Source: T1Sed10-7 sp046540855
GTDB lineage: Bacteria > Actinomycetota > Nitriliruptoria > Nitriliruptorales > Nitriliruptoraceae
Direction: 5' to 3'
DNA: 8,729 bases
NCBI GenBank assembly: GCA_046540855.1
Contig: JBKHEJ010000116.1
Coordinates: 1 to 8,729, forward strand
In this document: positions 1-6,149 of the stretch, one piece after another
How the letters are laid out: each line of letters starts with the position of its first letter
Position numbering within the stretch: the first letter of the stretch is position 1
Position numbers and translations under genes: made by a program
The notes under the pieces: generated by a model
Databases searched by the model: none
Told to the model about the DNA's origin: nothing
What the model saw: only the letters and a program-made list of their open reading frames with translations

Positions 1-687
1 GGCCACGGGGTCATGGGGGTCGGTCAGGGCGGCGACGACCTCGTCGAGCCGGTCCGTCGGTGGGGGTGGGTCGTCGAGCCGTGCCAGCAGGGTCGCGGCC
101 AGGGCCAGGAGGTCATCGAGCGGCGTCGGGGTCTGATCGATCGGCACCGCGTGGTCGTCGTGGTCGTGCCGTTCCCGGCCGGTGTGTCCGCCTGCCCCAC
201 GTCGCAGGCGGACCGCGTCGGGACGCGGGGTCCCCGGACAGCCGGCGTGCCAGGGGCCGTCGAGCAGGATGCGCCCGCCCGGGCCGAGGAGGATCGTGTG
301 GTCGTTCACCGCGCCGTGCACGACCCCCCGCGCGTGCAGCGCCCGCAGCCCCGAGGCGATCCGAGCCCCGATCGAGGCCAGCAGCGCCGGATCGCGGGCG
401 TCGGGGTGCCACCACGCGGATGCCAGCGGCCGGACCGCCGCGCTCGGGCTGGCCAGCAGGAGGCTGCCCGGCTCCCGAGTGCTGGTCGCGATCGGGATGA
501 GGACGGGGTGAGCCACCTCGCACCAGCGCGCCACCTGCTCCTCGGTGCGCCGCGCTGCGGTGGCGCCGCTGACCCGGGTCACCCGCACCAGCCGACCGGG
601 GGAGCCTGCGAGCTCGGCCCGCAGGACCTCCACCGGCGGCGCGCAGCCCTCCTCGCGAGCCCGCGGTCTATGGCGCTCGACCGGCAC
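1..687 (-). CDS. Kinase-fold protein, predicted pseudokinase (C-terminus beyond the window)
   Basis: This frame is open from a GTG start at 687 through the left edge (229 residues visible) and has no stop in the window. The start is supported by GGAGGGG five bases upstream (693-699); there is no better in-frame start above it. The middle of the protein reads like the C-lobe of a bacterial Ser/Thr protein kinase: an ARIASGLRALHARGVVHG helix and loop (108-125), then a TILLGPGGRILLDGP stretch (131-145). The HRD motif has become HGA (124-126), so the catalytic Asp is Ala. The metal-binding Asn position (131) is Thr, and DFG reads DGP (143-145). No glycine-rich loop or clear VAIK lysine is seen in the N-terminal part. 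A His/Asp-rich patch lies at 174-179. Phosphotransfer is therefore unlikely; a scaffold or sensing role is inferred. It is divergent from the LysM gene. The link to the pilus is by position only. Confidence 0.72.
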   Translation of the reverse strand, partial: MPVERHRPRAREEGCAPPVEVLRAELAGSPGRLVRVTRVSGATAARRTEEQVARWCEVAHPVLIPIATSTREPGSLLLASPSAAVRPLASAWWHPDARDPALLASIGARIASGLRALHARGVVHGAVNDHTILLGPGGRILLDGPWHAGCPGTPRPDAVRLRRGAGGHTGRERHDHDDHAVPIDQTPTPLDDLLALAATLLARLDDPPPPTDRLDEVVAALTDPHDPVA

Positions 688-782
688 CTGTACCCCTCCG
701 TCATCAACATCGAGATAGACCGATATACATCGTAGAGCATGGGGCGGTACGCTGGGCACGCCGCGTGAGATGGGGGATGCGG
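688..782. promoter_or_regulatory. Divergent promoter region between the pseudokinase and LysM genes
   Basis: This 95-base gap contains one of only two AT-rich patches in the window. A plus-strand TATACA (724-729) is a plausible -10 element for the LysM gene, but no good -35 is visible. TATATC (727-722) and TATCTC (717-712) are possible -10 elements on the minus strand. CAACATCGAGATAGAC (705-720), GATATAC (722-728) and CATCGTAG (728-735) closely match words in the promoter of the small helix-turn-helix gene at 2546-2568. This suggests a common DNA-binding protein. The exact promoters are not certain. Confidence 0.45.
693..699 (-). promoter_or_regulatory. Shine-Dalgarno of the pseudokinase gene
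   Basis: On the minus strand GGAGGGG is followed by TACAG and then GTG at 687. This is a near-ideal ribosome binding site. It decides the start of a gene that would otherwise be missed because its end lies outside the window. Confidence 0.6.
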
Positions 783-1691
783 ATGGCACGATCGTGGACG
801 GTGCTCGCTGCCTGGGTCCTGCTGCTCGGGCTGGTGCTCGTGGGTGGTCACCTGCTGGGTGGCGGAGCGCTGGCGATCCCTGCCCCCGAGGTGGAGGCGT
901 GGTGGGCCTGGGCGAGCGGGACCGATCCGCTCATCGTCGTCATGGCGGTGCTCCGAGTGCTGCTGCTCGCGCTCGGCTGGTACCTGCTCGCGACCACCGT
1001 CCTGGGCGTGGCAGCGCAGGTCCTCCGGGCCGCGCGGCTCGTGCGCTTCACCGACGCCGTCAGCGTTCCGCTCGTACGTCAGGTCGTGCAGCGGGCGACG
1101 GGGACCGTGGTCGCGACCGCGCTGGTCACCGTGTCGACGGTGCCGACCGTCGGGGTGTCGGTGGCTCACGCCGACCCACCCGGTGCTGTGCCCTCGCCGC
1201 CCTCCGCGGTCACGATGCGAGGGCTCGAGGAGCCCGACGCGTCGGACGAGCCCACCCTCGAGCACGAGCCCGCCGCGGAGCACGGGGAAGGCGACAGCGC
1301 CCCGGAGGGCGCGGCATCGATCCCGCCCTGGCGGCTGCTGCTCCCCTCCCCGGCCGACCTCGTCCCGACCCCGGATGTCGTTGAGGCCCCCGGCGACGGG
1401 GTGGGGGCGGTGGGGCGGGACGGCTCTGCCGGGCAGATGGACGTCACGGACGACACCCGGGTTCGACGCGGCGGGGAGGTGGCGCACACCGTCCGCCCGG
1501 GAGACTCCCTGTGGCGGATCGCCGCGCAGCGGCTCGAGACGGTCCTGGGAGGACCCCCGCGGGACGCGGAGGTCGTGCCGTACTGGCGTGAGGTCATCGA
1601 GCGCAACCGCGACCGATTGGTCGTCCCGGACGACCCCGACCTGCTCCTGCCGGGCCAGGACCTCGTGTTGCCGCCGGTGGCGCCCTCATGA
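783..1691 (+). CDS. Membrane-anchored LysM-domain protein
   Basis: This 302-residue protein probably tethers something at the cell envelope to peptidoglycan. The N-terminal part is hydrophobic, with likely membrane segments at about 4-25, 49-80 and 107-128. A Pro- and acid-rich linker follows (131-225), rich in Glu and Asp around 149-170. The C-terminus is a LysM domain (about 234-297) that opens with HTVRPGDSLWRIA and closes with LLLPGQDLVLPP. It carries an insertion of about 15 residues after the first helix. LysM modules bind N-acetylglucosamine-containing glycans. I chose ATG at 783 because GGGGG (772-776) lies six bases upstream; ATG at 777 and GTG at 765 are in frame and possible. The stop overlaps the next start by ATGA, so the two genes are probably co-translated. 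LysM proteins near actinobacterial Tad loci are a familiar association, but its specific role here is inference. Confidence 0.82.
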   Translation: MARSWTVLAAWVLLLGLVLVGGHLLGGGALAIPAPEVEAWWAWASGTDPLIVVMAVLRVLLLALGWYLLATTVLGVAAQVLRAARLVRFTDAVSVPLVRQVVQRATGTVVATALVTVSTVPTVGVSVAHADPPGAVPSPPSAVTMRGLEEPDASDEPTLEHEPAAEHGEGDSAPEGAASIPPWRLLLPSPADLVPTPDVVEAPGDGVGAVGRDGSAGQMDVTDDTRVRRGGEVAHTVRPGDSLWRIAAQRLETVLGGPPRDAEVVPYWREVIERNRDRLVVPDDPDLLLPGQDLVLPPVAPS

Positions 1692-2245
1692 GCGCGCGCG
1701 GCGGTCCGCTCGATCCCTACCTCGCGCTCGAGGACGATGCCCGCCAGGCGGCGGAAGCCGCGGCCCGCGGCGAACGCACCCAGCGGCTGCAGCGGGCGAG
1801 CGAGGTCGCGACCTGGGTCGGAACGCTCGAGGACCTGGCGGAGCGACGCCTACCGGTGGTGGTGCAACTCGCCGGTGGCCGGTCCGTCCGGGGTCAGCTC
1901 GTCGCCTCGGAGCCCGATCTGCTCGCGCTGCGTGGCGATGCGGGGCAGCTCGTGGTGGTGCGCTCGCTGGCGGTGCGGATGCTGCGTCCGCGCCCCGAGG
2001 TCCCCGCCGCGGTCGCCGCCGGCGACCGCCGACGTCTCGCCGGCCGTCGCTTCGTCGAGGTGCTGGAGGAGCTCACCGAGGAACGTGCCGTCGTGCAGCT
2101 CGGGATCGAGGGGCTCGAGGCGCCTCTCGCGGGTGCCCTGCGAGCGCTCGGTGAGGACGTGCTCACCCTCGAGCTCGCATCGGAACCACGCAGCCTCGTC
2201 TACCTGCCGCTGCTCGCCGTGCAGGAGGTGGCCATCGGCCCGTGA
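1688..2245 (+). CDS. Conserved-looking hypothetical protein with an internal duplication
   Basis: I do not recognise a named family for this 185-residue soluble protein. It has no signal peptide or membrane segment. Residues 1-42 form a charged, Ala/Arg/Glu-rich, probably helical lead. Two similar halves follow, about 46-100 and 125-182. Each starts with a short LE-(D/E)-L-x-E-x-R helix, continues with alternating strand-like hydrophobics, has a D-(L/V)-L-x-L strand and ends with an L-AV strand. The pattern of one helix plus about five short strands resembles an Sm-like or small beta-barrel fold, but that is only a suggestion. The gene overlaps the LysM gene by ATGA (1688-1691), so it is very likely the second member of that operon. 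It ends in a convergent gap facing the small regulator. Base composition matches its neighbours and nothing suggests recent transfer. Confidence 0.75.
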   Translation: MSARGGPLDPYLALEDDARQAAEAAARGERTQRLQRASEVATWVGTLEDLAERRLPVVVQLAGGRSVRGQLVASEPDLLALRGDAGQLVVVRSLAVRMLRPRPEVPAAVAAGDRRRLAGRRFVEVLEELTEERAVVQLGIEGLEAPLAGALRALGEDVLTLELASEPRSLVYLPLLAVQEVAIGP

Positions 2246-2246
2246 G

Positions 2247-2272
2247 GCGCCGCCCGACCCGCAGGCGTGCGC
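2247..2272. terminator. GC-rich hairpin in the convergent gap, candidate bidirectional terminator
   Basis: GCGCCGCC (2247-2254) pairs with GGCG-T-GCGC (2264-2272). The eight G-C pairs have one bulged T at 2268 and a 9-base loop. It fills most of the 39-base gap between two convergent stop codons, where a terminator is expected. There is no T-tract on either strand, so intrinsic termination may be weak or may need a protein factor. Confidence 0.4.
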
Positions 2273-2284
2273 TGACCGAGCCGG

Positions 2285-2521
2285 CTAGAGCTCCTCGTCC
2301 TGGCCGCTGCCGTCGGCGTAGAGGTGCTCGAGCTCCCCAGGCACGATCCGTGACCGCTCCACGAAGGACTCGACCTCCTGTTGCTTGAGGCGGATCACCC
2401 GACCGAAGCGGTAGGCGGGCAGCTGGCCACCATCGATGAGCCGGTAGAGCGTCCGGGGCGTGATGCCCAACTGGTTCGCGGCTTGCTTCGTGCTCAGCCA
2501 GACCGTCTCGTCATGTTGCAT
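2285..2521 (-). CDS. Small BldC/excisionase-type helix-turn-helix DNA-binding protein
   Basis: This 78-residue protein is nearly all one winged helix-turn-helix domain of the MerR/excisionase type (HTH_17-like). WLSTKQAANQLGITPRTLYR (8-27) forms helix 1, the turn and the recognition helix. The wing is GQLPAYRFGRVIRL (32-45), and a closing helix QQEVESFVE follows. The acidic tail (59-78, containing GELEHLYADG) resembles tails in small actinobacterial regulators of this group. The start is ATG at 2521, preceded by AAGGAA about four bases away. Such proteins often act as transcription factors in actinobacteria (BldC) rather than as phage excisionases. No phage or integrase gene is nearby, which favours the regulator reading. 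It is transcribed away from the pilus operon and sits between it and the LysM unit. Three copies of an 8-bp repeat in and above its start suggest autoregulation and possible control of the divergent operon. Confidence 0.85.
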   Translation of the reverse strand: MQHDETVWLSTKQAANQLGITPRTLYRLIDGGQLPAYRFGRVIRLKQQEVESFVERSRIVPGELEHLYADGSGQDEEL

Positions 2522-2579
2522 CTCGTTCCTTCCAGGTTTGCTCGAGTATATCTCATGTTGCTACGATGCTCCATGTTGC
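2512..2579. repeat. Three direct copies of CATGTTGC (GCAACATG on the regulator's strand)
   Basis: Identical 8-mers lie at 2512-2519, 2554-2561 and 2572-2579, all in the same orientation. The first includes the beginning of the regulator's coding sequence. The other two are 18 bases apart and bracket the expected -10 to -35 zone. Copies two and three also share the next bases (TACG and GACG). In such GC-rich DNA this is unlikely to be chance, and it is a good candidate operator array. Confidence 0.6.
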
Positions 2580-2689
2580 GACGCGACGGTCCCGGCTGCT
2601 CCCTTCGGAACACCCAAGGGGTGGCACGGCGACCGCGCTGCGCTATCTTTCCGGTACCCGCCCGGGCTGCCATCTCCCCGGACGGTTCC
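2522..2689. promoter_or_regulatory. Divergent control region between the HTH regulator and the pilus operon
   Basis: For the regulator (minus strand), TATACT (2550-2545) is a good -10 element. The -35 zone (about 2568-2574) is poor and overlaps a repeat copy. AAGGAA just above ATG 2521 is its ribosome binding site. For the pilus operon (plus strand), GTGGCA (2621-2626), a 17-base spacer and TATCTT (2644-2649) make a weak candidate promoter. A short bulged hairpin (2601-2620) lies between the two. No convincing Shine-Dalgarno precedes ATG 2690. No other gene is seen here. Confidence 0.45.
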
Positions 2690-3508
2690 ATGACGGGGGT
2701 CGTCGTGGTCGAGACCACCACGTTGCCAGGGTCCCCAGCGACCCGCCCGGAGCCCGGGCCAGCGCGCCGGGTCCGGCCGGTCCGCGGGCTGCCGAACGGT
2801 CGGGCGGTCGTCGGCGCGCTGCTCATCGTCGCCGCGGCGGTCGCGACCTTCGTGGCCTACCTCGACGCCACCTCGGCACCCGTGACGCGGTACGTCGTCG
2901 CGACGGCCGCGGTCGAACCGGGCACCCGGCTGACCAGCCTCGAGGTCGTCGGTGAGCGGTTCGGGACCATCGCCTTGGACCTGCCGCCGGAGGTCGCCGG
3001 TGCCGTCGTACCGGGTGGCGAGGTGGAGGACCTCGTCGGCCGGGTGGTCCTCGCCCCGCTCGCTGCGGGCGACGTGCTGTCCCGCTCCCACCTCGTCGAG
3101 GACGGACGGTCGGGGGGCGTGCAGAGCCTCTCGTTCGCGCTTCCACGGTGGTCGGCCGTCGGCGGGAGCCTCCGCGCGGGCGAGCGGATCGACGTGCTGG
3201 CGACCTACGGCTCGGGCGAGGCGGCCTACACGGCCTTCGTGGTCCGCGGTGTTCCGCTGCTCGACGTCGCGGCGCCGGCCGGTGGGTCCTTGGCCGATGC
3301 CGGGGAGGTGACGCTGACCGTCGCCGTCTCGGCGCTCGAGGACGTGCAAGCTCTCGCCCACGCCGTCAGCACCGCGGAACTCCTGGTCACGCGATCGGCG
3401 ACCGACAGCGACCGCGGTGCGGCCCCCGGGGCGTACCGGCCGCAGCCCACGGCCGAGGGGCCGCGACCGGAGCCGTCTGGGGGTGACGACGAAAGGCCGG
3501 ACGGCTGA
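2690..3508 (+). CDS. cpaB: SAF-domain pilus assembly protein, CpaB/RcpC-like
   Basis: This 272-residue protein is the first gene of the Tad operon. A short Arg/Pro-rich cytoplasmic lead is followed by one membrane anchor (about 39-58). A SAF domain runs about 67-135, with VEPGTRLTSLEVV and LAAGDVLSRSHLV as typical segments. An RcpC/CpaB-type region follows (about 145-236), including LRAGERIDVLATYG and LTVAVSALEDVQALAHAV. The tail (237-272) is Pro-, Gly- and acid-rich and probably disordered. In diderms CpaB works with the secretin at the outer membrane. With no secretin here, a cell-wall or glycan-facing role is inferred. ATG 2690 was chosen because the hydrophobic anchor lies a normal distance behind it. 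It lacks a clear Shine-Dalgarno, so GTG 2705 or a leaderless message is possible. The stop overlaps the next start by one base (TGATG). Confidence 0.85.
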   Translation: MTGVVVVETTTLPGSPATRPEPGPARRVRPVRGLPNGRAVVGALLIVAAAVATFVAYLDATSAPVTRYVVATAAVEPGTRLTSLEVVGERFGTIALDLPPEVAGAVVPGGEVEDLVGRVVLAPLAAGDVLSRSHLVEDGRSGGVQSLSFALPRWSAVGGSLRAGERIDVLATYGSGEAAYTAFVVRGVPLLDVAAPAGGSLADAGEVTLTVAVSALEDVQALAHAVSTAELLVTRSATDSDRGAAPGAYRPQPTAEGPRPEPSGGDDERPDG

Positions 3509-4833
3509 TGGCGGATCGGTTCGTCCTGCTCGGCCTCGCCCGCGCCCGCGCGGACTGGTTCGGTGCCGTCGCGCGCTGGACGAGCGGCGCGATGCTCCCG
3601 GTCGAGTTCGTCCGGTGCCTGTCCGCCGAGGAGGTCCGCGCCCGTCTGCGGTCCGGCCGTGCCTTCTCCGCCCTGCTCGTCGACGCGGACGTCCCCGGTC
3701 TCGATCGCGACCTGATCCGCGAGGCGGCCGATGCCGGACTCGCGGTGCTCGTGGTGGACGGGCAGGGGACGCGTTCCTGGGGCGACCTCGGGGCCGCCGC
3801 GGTGCTCGCGACCGCGTTCTCCCGTGATGAGCTCCTCGAGGTCCTGCAGGCCACCGCTGACCCGGTCAGCTCCGCCAGCTTGCAGCCGACGGCCGCCTTG
3901 CCCCGGACCGACGAGCCGCAGGCGCCGCTGGTCGCGGTGTGCGGCTCCGGTGGGACCGGAGCCTCCACCGTCGCGATCGCCCTCGCCCAGGGCTTGGCGG
4001 CCACCGACGGACCTGCGCGGGTGCTCGGCGCCGGTGGCTCCACCCCGCCGCAGGTCCTGCTCGCGGACCTGTGTCGGCGTGCGGACCAGGCCATGCTGCA
4101 CGACACCGAGGCGGTGGTCCCCTCGATCCAGGAGCTCGTCGAAGCCCACCGCACGGCTGCGCCAGGTACCGACGAGGTCCGCGCACAGACCTTCCACATC
4201 GAGGCGCGCGGCTACCGGCTCCTGCTCGGGCTGCGACAGCCGCGGCAGTGGGTGGTCCTGCGGCCGCAGGCGCTGGAGCTGACGCTGGACGCGCTCCAGC
4301 GCACGGCCGAGGTGGTGGTGGCCGACACCGACGCGGACGTCGAGGGCGAGGCGGACACCGGGTCGCTCGACGTCGAGGAACGCAACCTCCTGGCGCGCGC
4401 CACCCTGGCACGCGCCGACCTCGTCCTGGTGGTCGGTACGTCGACGATGCAGGGCGTGCACAGCCTCGTGCGCACCCTCGCGGACCTGCTCGGGTTCGGC
4501 CTCCCGGCCGAACGCGTGCTCCCGGTCGTGAACCGAGCGCCGCGTCGTCCACGCGCACGGGCGGAGATCACCACCGCCATCGCGGACCTCGTCGCCGACC
4601 GGATCGGCGTCTCCGCCGGATCGCTGCCGAGCCCGATCTACCTGCCGGCGCGAGCCGTGGACGATGCGCTCCGTGACGGGGTGGCGCTGCCGGCGGGCCT
4701 GGTGCGTCCGGTGACCCGGGCAGCGATCGGGATGCTGACCGCGCTCGGGGACCGCGAGCCCCACACCCCTGCGGCACCCGTGGCGGTCGCGCCTGGCTCC
4801 CTGGCGGGGTTCACCGACGAGGAGACGGCATGA
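3508..4833 (+). CDS. cpaE: CpaE/TadZ-like ParA-family ATPase with a degenerate P-loop
   Basis: This 441-residue protein occupies the usual CpaE/TadZ position, just before tadA. Residues 1-118 resemble an atypical receiver domain (LLVDADVPGLD at 57-67, LAVLVVDG at 78-85). Residues 140-415 are a SIMIBI/MinD-type NTPase domain. The P-loop position reads CGSGGTGAST (145-154). The ParA signature lysine is Ser147 and the Walker A lysine is Ala152. Aspartates remain in LLADL (184-188) and in a Walker B-like strand, VVVADTDADV (269-278). TadZ/CpaE proteins localise the pilus machine to its site in the cell. Loss of the second lysine is common in CpaE, but loss of both suggests weak or no hydrolysis. 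The gene is coupled to cpaB (1-base overlap) and to tadA (ATGA, 4830-4833). Identity as a CpaE-like protein is fairly secure; its enzymatic state is inferred. Confidence 0.85.
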   Translation: MADRFVLLGLARARADWFGAVARWTSGAMLPVEFVRCLSAEEVRARLRSGRAFSALLVDADVPGLDRDLIREAADAGLAVLVVDGQGTRSWGDLGAAAVLATAFSRDELLEVLQATADPVSSASLQPTAALPRTDEPQAPLVAVCGSGGTGASTVAIALAQGLAATDGPARVLGAGGSTPPQVLLADLCRRADQAMLHDTEAVVPSIQELVEAHRTAAPGTDEVRAQTFHIEARGYRLLLGLRQPRQWVVLRPQALELTLDALQRTAEVVVADTDADVEGEADTGSLDVEERNLLARATLARADLVLVVGTSTMQGVHSLVRTLADLLGFGLPAERVLPVVNRAPRRPRARAEITTAIADLVADRIGVSAGSLPSPIYLPARAVDDALRDGVALPAGLVRPVTRAAIGMLTALGDREPHTPAAPVAVAPGSLAGFTDEETA

Positions 4834-6149
4834 GCCTGGTGGACTCCCCGCTGGCCGAGCTGGAGCGCCGGGTGCTCCAGCGAGCGAAGGACGAGTCGCT
4901 CGACCTCGATCGCGCGGGGACGTCCTCGCGGCTGAAGGAGCTGCTCGAGGACGAGGTCGCGCGCTGGAACCTCGAGCACAAGCACGGCCGACGCGACCAC
5001 GACCTCCCCGACCCCGAGCGGGTCGTCGAACGTGCTCAGCGCAACCTCACCGGTTACGGGCCGCTGGAGCCGCTCCTCGCTGACGAGGACGTGTGGGAGA
5101 TCATGATCAACGCGCCCGACCAGATCCTGGTCAAGCGCCACGCTGGGGTGTCGGGCTACCACGATGAGTCGTTCCACGACGACGAGCACGTGCTGCGCAC
5201 GCTCACGAAGATCCTGGACGACTCCTCGACCTCGCACCGCAAGCTCGACCCGTCCGAGGGGCTCCAGGATGCCCAGTTGGACTCCGGGGCTCGGCTGCAC
5301 ATCGTCCATCGCGACATCGGCCGGGACGGACACCTGCTCGTCAACATCCGACGCTTCACCGGCGTCGCCTTCCGCTCGCTCGACGAGCTGGTCGCGCGTG
5401 GGATGCTGACCGCTCAGGTGGCGGCCTTCCTGCGCGCCGCCGCGCAGGCTCGTCTCTCGACGGTCATCGCCGGACCGCCCGGGTCCGGCAAGACGACCCT
5501 GCTGTCGTGCTGCACCGCCGAGCTCGATCCGAGCCTCAGGGTCGTCACCGCCGAGGAGGTCTTCGAGGTCGACGTGCCGCTGCCGAACGTCGCCAGCATG
5601 CAGACGCGCTCGGCCCGACCGGACCGGCCCGAGGTCGACCTCCGCCGCCTGGTCAGTGGCTTCCTACGGATGGCCCCCGACATCGCGATCGTCGGTGAGG
5701 TGCGAGATCGCGAGGCCCTCCCGCTCCTGCTGACGCTCTCCTCCGGGGTCAAGGGGTACACGACGATCCACGCGGGTTCCGCGCGGCAGGCTCTCACCCG
5801 TCTGCGCTTCATCTGCCAGTTGGCGGACACCCGGTCCGAGCTCCCGCTCACGGCGCTGAACGCCCTGGTGACCGAAGCCGTCGACCTCGTCGTGCACACG
5901 ACGAGGTACCGCGGGACACCCCAGGTCACCGAGGTGGTCGCGGTCGAGGACCAGCAGACCGGTGGCGGTGCTGCGGCCTTCACCGTGACCGACCTGTTCC
6001 ACCGCCGGACCCCGGACGCCCCCTTGACCTGGACCGGCAACCTCCCGGTGCGGGCGAGCCGTGCGTTCCAGGCCGTCGGGCTCGATGTCCGCCAAGCTCT
6101 CGGTGCCGATGGAGCACCTGCGGACACCGCACGGGAGGTGGCGCTATGA
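4830..6149 (+). CDS. tadA: TadA/CpaF secretion ATPase of the Tad pilus
   Basis: This 439-residue type II/IV secretion NTPase powers pilin assembly as a cytoplasmic hexamer under the TadB/TadC platform. The N-terminal domain includes TGYGPLEPLLADEDVWEIMI (74-93), a region typical of CpaF. Walker A is GPPGSGKTT (215-223). The Asp-box region is VTAEEVFEVDVP (239-250). Walker B is DIAIVGEVRDREA (284-296). The His-box region is GYTTIHAGSARQALTRL (309-325). All nucleotide-binding elements look intact. About 50 extra residues follow the core (about 385-439), including a Trp-containing stretch that I cannot assign. The start is ATG 4830, overlapping the cpaE-like stop by ATGA, with GAGGAG a few bases before it. 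The stop overlaps tadB in the same way. The protein could in principle serve a different type IV-like system, but the neighbours make Tad the clear choice. Confidence 0.95.
   Translation: MSLVDSPLAELERRVLQRAKDESLDLDRAGTSSRLKELLEDEVARWNLEHKHGRRDHDLPDPERVVERAQRNLTGYGPLEPLLADEDVWEIMINAPDQILVKRHAGVSGYHDESFHDDEHVLRTLTKILDDSSTSHRKLDPSEGLQDAQLDSGARLHIVHRDIGRDGHLLVNIRRFTGVAFRSLDELVARGMLTAQVAAFLRAAAQARLSTVIAGPPGSGKTTLLSCCTAELDPSLRVVTAEEVFEVDVPLPNVASMQTRSARPDRPEVDLRRLVSGFLRMAPDIAIVGEVRDREALPLLLTLSSGVKGYTTIHAGSARQALTRLRFICQLADTRSELPLTALNALVTEAVDLVVHTTRYRGTPQVTEVVAVEDQQTGGGAAAFTVTDLFHRRTPDAPLTWTGNLPVRASRAFQAVGLDVRQALGADGAPADTAREVAL

Noticed and set aside
13..735. Plus-strand open frame of 240 codons at the left edge
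   Set aside because: It is antisense to the pseudokinase. Its translation is a low-complexity Arg/Gly/Pro/His-rich string, while the minus strand gives a kinase-like sequence with a good ribosome binding site.
579..1487. Minus-strand open frame of 302 codons
   Set aside because: It lies across the divergent promoter and antisense to the LysM gene. The translation is His/Arg/Gly-rich with no domain, as expected of a GC-rich shadow.
844..2154. Plus-strand open frame of 436 codons over the LysM and 185-residue genes
   Set aside because: It is Arg/Ser/Pro-rich with no domain, and the alternative frames contain a clear LysM motif and an ATGA gene junction.
2285..2521. Phage excisionase indicating a mobile element
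   Set aside because: The domain type is shared with excisionases, but no integrase, attachment-site repeats or compositional break is seen. The neighbours are a pilus locus.
2601..2620. Hairpin CCCTT-C-GG / CC-AAGGG as a terminator
   Set aside because: It is only seven pairs with a bulge, has no T-tract, and lies in a divergent region where no transcript is expected to end. It may be a minor leader structure at most.
3226..4764. Minus-strand open frame of 512 codons
   Set aside because: It is antisense to the end of cpaB and most of the CpaE-like gene, whose frames carry recognisable domains. Its own translation shows none.
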